A stretch of 6,879 nucleotides of DNA from an uncultured Phascolarctobacterium sp. (GTDB lineage Bacteria > Bacillota > Negativicutes > Acidaminococcales > Acidaminococcaceae), in assembly GCA_937906915.1 (NCBI GenBank), contig CALCUU010000084.1, positions 1 through 6,879 of the forward strand, in the 5' to 3' direction. The notes under the pieces were generated by a model that worked only from the letters and a program-made list of their open reading frames with translations, was not told the DNA's origin and made no database searches. A program made the translations under genes and the position numbers. The stretch's first letter is position 1, and each line of letters starts with the position of its first letter. Positions 5,247 to 6,879 of the stretch are shown piece after piece.

Positions 5247-6113
5247 ATGGATATGAATATTTTAAAATATCAAGCCTTTATCAAAACTGTAGAATACGGA
5301 AGCTTTACAAAAGCAGCAGAAGTTTTAAAATATTCCCAGTCTGGGATAAGCAGAATGATAAATGACTTGGAACAGGAGTGGGGAATAATTCTTTTAGAAC
5401 GCAATAGGTCAGGTGTTAGATTAACATCTGATGGTATCAAGGTGTTACCATATGCGAAAAAACTTTGTGCAGATTACGAGAAGCTTCAAATATATGTAGA
5501 TGATATCAAAGGTGTGCAGGCAGGTATTATAAGAATTGGGACATTTTCCAGTGTGGCTACTCATTGGTTACCCAATATCATAAAAGTGTTTCAAAAAGAT
5601 TATCCCAACATAGATTATGAATTGTTATTAGGTGATTATTCGGAGATAGAAGAATGGATTTCTGTAGGGCGTGTTGATTGTGGATTTCTACGATTGCCAA
5701 CAAAAGCTGATTTTGAAACTATATTTTTGGAACGAGATGAGATGTTGGCAATTTTACCGGAAAATCACACGCTGGTGAATTGTGACAAGATACCAATTGA
5801 AGCATTGGCGCGCGAACCCTTTATGCTGTTAGAAAAGGGAGGAAAGAGCGAAATAACGGAGCTTTTTGAAGAGAATGGACTCAATCTTAATACACGCTTT
5901 ACGACATGGGATGATTACGCCGTTATGTCTATGGTCGAAAGTGGTTTAGGAGTTAGCATTTTGCCACGATTGATATTGAAACGGATTCCTTACAATATTG
6001 TCGCCAAGGAACTAGATGTACCAATATATAGAGATATTTGCTTGGCGATGCGAAGCAGAAAGAATGCTTCCGTGGCAGTAAAACGTTTTTTGAACTACTT
6101 GCCCAATAGATGA
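5247..6113 (+). CDS. LysR-family transcriptional regulator
   Basis: A 288-residue regulator of standard length. The N-terminal winged helix-turn-helix covers about 4-63 (AFIKTVEYGSFTKAAEVLKY, SQSGISRMINDLEQEWG, LLERNRSGVRLTSDG), followed by a linker helix and a periplasmic-binding-protein-like effector domain at about 92-285 beginning GIIRIGTFSSVATHWLP and including the conserved ESGLGVSILPRL at 231-242. Start at 5247 is supported by AAGGA at 5233-5237, nine bases upstream; the Met at residue 3 would be too far. By the usual logic of the family it binds the palindrome in the intergenic gap, controls the divergent EamA transporter in response to a small molecule, and represses itself. Ile ATA and Leu TTA codons are frequent here, whereas no Ile ATA codon appears in livG or livF. 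Confidence 0.94.
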   Translation: MDMNILKYQAFIKTVEYGSFTKAAEVLKYSQSGISRMINDLEQEWGIILLERNRSGVRLTSDGIKVLPYAKKLCADYEKLQIYVDDIKGVQAGIIRIGTFSSVATHWLPNIIKVFQKDYPNIDYELLLGDYSEIEEWISVGRVDCGFLRLPTKADFETIFLERDEMLAILPENHTLVNCDKIPIEALAREPFMLLEKGGKSEITELFEENGLNLNTRFTTWDDYAVMSMVESGLGVSILPRLILKRIPYNIVAKELDVPIYRDICLAMRSRKNASVAVKRFLNYLPNR

Positions 6114-6118
6114 AAGCG

Positions 6119-6171
6119 TTGCATAAAGAGTGCTTTTAGGATAAAATATTATAGATATGAATGTTTATAAT
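6119..6171 (+). promoter_or_regulatory. Promoter region of ychF
   Basis: This very AT-rich stretch of the 87-base gap offers two -10 choices. A perfect TATAAT at 6166-6171 has no clear -35 at 17 bases. TAAAAT at 6142-6147 is 17 bases from a poor TTGCAT at 6119-6124. The first lies about 30 bases before the ychF start. No clear lysR terminator is present, so some read-through from lysR is possible. Confidence 0.45.
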
Positions 6172-6177
6172 CTATAA
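6149..6177. repeat. 8-bp inverted repeat around the ychF -10
   Basis: TTATAGAT at 6149-6156 and ATCTATAA at 6170-6177 are perfect inverted copies with arm centres 21 bases apart, about two helical turns. The second arm overlaps the end of the TATAAT box. This geometry suits a dimeric regulator, but in such AT-rich DNA chance is a real alternative. Confidence 0.4.
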
Positions 6178-6200
6178 ATATAAAACGAGGAGAGATTATT

Positions 6201-6879
6201 GTGAGCACTAATTTAGAAGTAGGTATCGTTGGTTTGCCTAACGTTGGCAAAAGTACCCTGTTTAACGCAATTACCAAAGCTGGCGCGGAAGCTGCCAACT
6301 ATCCGTTCTGCACCATTGAACCCAACGTAGGTATCGTTGATGTTCCTGATAAAAGATTGGATGTTTTGAGCGAAATGTTCAAATCCAAAAGAATTGTTCC
6401 CGCAGCAATGCGCTTCGTAGATATTGCCGGTCTTGTAAAAGGCGCTTCCAAAGGCGAAGGTTTGGGTAACAAATTCTTGGCACATATCCGCGAAGTAGAT
6501 GCTGTTGCTCAAGTTGTACGTTGCTTTGAAGATAGCAACATCACCCACGTTGAAGGCAGCATTGACCCCTTGCGTGACATTGAAATTATCAACACCGAAC
6601 TGTGCCTTGCAGATATGGAATCTGTTGAAAAACGTATGGAACGTTTGGTAAAACTTCTCAAAACTGGCGACAAGAAAGCTCCGCTGGAAAAAGCTTGCTT
6701 GGAAAAAGTTTTGGAAGGCTTGGGTGATGCAGTTCCTGCTCGTCGCATGGGCTTGACCGATGACGAAAAAGATTTCCTGAAAGAACTGCACCTCTTGACC
6801 ATGAAACCTGTACTTTACATCACTAACGTTGCAGAAGGTGAAGTAGCAGATACTTCCGGCAACGCTCACGTACAAGCTG
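6201..6879 (+). CDS. ychF: YchF, Obg-like ribosome-associated ATPase (N-terminal part)
   Basis: The first 226 codons of a protein that is normally about 365 residues; the frame is still open at the window end. YchF is a TRAFAC-class P-loop protein of the Obg family that prefers ATP, associates with ribosomes and is linked to stress responses. Visible motifs are the P-loop GLPNVGKS at 11-18, the switch region NYPFCTIEPNVGIVDVPD at 33-50, G3 DIAGLVKGAS at 74-83, a helical coiled-coil insert at about 130-185, and the NVAE motif at 209-212 that replaces the guanine-specific NKxD. The start is GTG at 6201, supported by AGGAGA at 6188-6193 with seven-base spacing; the MSTNLEVGIVGLPNVGKST reading fits the family exactly. 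The C-terminal TGS-like domain lies beyond the window. Confidence 0.96.
   Translation, partial: MSTNLEVGIVGLPNVGKSTLFNAITKAGAEAANYPFCTIEPNVGIVDVPDKRLDVLSEMFKSKRIVPAAMRFVDIAGLVKGASKGEGLGNKFLAHIREVDAVAQVVRCFEDSNITHVEGSIDPLRDIEIINTELCLADMESVEKRMERLVKLLKTGDKKAPLEKACLEKVLEGLGDAVPARRMGLTDDEKDFLKELHLLTMKPVLYITNVAEGEVADTSGNAHVQA

Noticed and set aside
6113..6137. Possible lysR terminator (AAAGC...GCTTT)
   Set aside because: Only five Watson-Crick pairs before wobble pairs, an 8-base loop and just four T residues. Too weak to call.
6213..6875. Open - strand frame of about 220 codons opposite ychF
   Set aside because: The + strand encodes YchF with P-loop, G3 and NVAE motifs. The antisense frame is a codon-bias shadow.
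1..6879. Mobile element, CRISPR array, defence system, tRNA or riboswitch
   Set aside because: No transposase or integrase motifs, no spaced repeats, no cloverleaf-like sequence and no long structured leader were found on either strand.

Overview
The window looks like chromosomal DNA from a low-to-mid GC Firmicutes lineage, most likely a diderm Negativicutes (Phascolarctobacterium/Acidaminococcus type). The reasons are the look of the branched-chain amino acid (Liv) transporter proteins, strong AGGAGG ribosome binding sites, a DUF951 gene (a Firmicutes family) and two secreted proteins with Ala-x-Ala signal peptides. This assignment is from memory of these families and was not searched.

Region 1 (1-2787, + strand) is the 3' end of a Liv ABC transporter operon. 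It holds the end of livM, then livG and livF joined by TAATG stop/start overlaps, a CBS-CBS-ACT protein 23 bases later, and a 64-residue DUF951 protein whose start overlaps the CBS-ACT gene by 8 bases. A strong hairpin terminator closes the unit. LivM, LivG and LivF form the import machine. The CBS-ACT protein is plausibly a ligand-sensing accessory. The DUF951 protein may share only the transcript.

Region 2 (2802-4267) holds two divergently transcribed genes for exported proteins: an unrecognised 237-residue protein on the - strand and a 158-residue protein with two PepSY-like halves on the + strand. A 219-base gap between them carries a good extended -10 promoter for the - gene. A small GAAA-loop hairpin sits directly before the ribosome binding site of the + gene.

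Region 3 (4259-6113) is a divergent eamA/lysR pair, visibly more AT-rich and with different codon use from the rest. The 136-base gap between the two genes contains a textbook T-N11-A palindrome, the likely LysR operator. The pair looks like an acquired efflux module with its own regulator.

Region 4 (6114-6879) holds an AT-rich promoter region with an 8-bp inverted repeat around a perfect TATAAT, then the first 226 codons of ychF, cut by the window end.

I found no CRISPR array, transposase, integrase, phage gene, toxin-antitoxin pair, tRNA or rRNA, and no convincing new multi-gene system. The more interesting points are the CBS-ACT and DUF951 passengers on the liv operon, the separation of DUF951 from ychF, and the compact LysR-regulated cassette.
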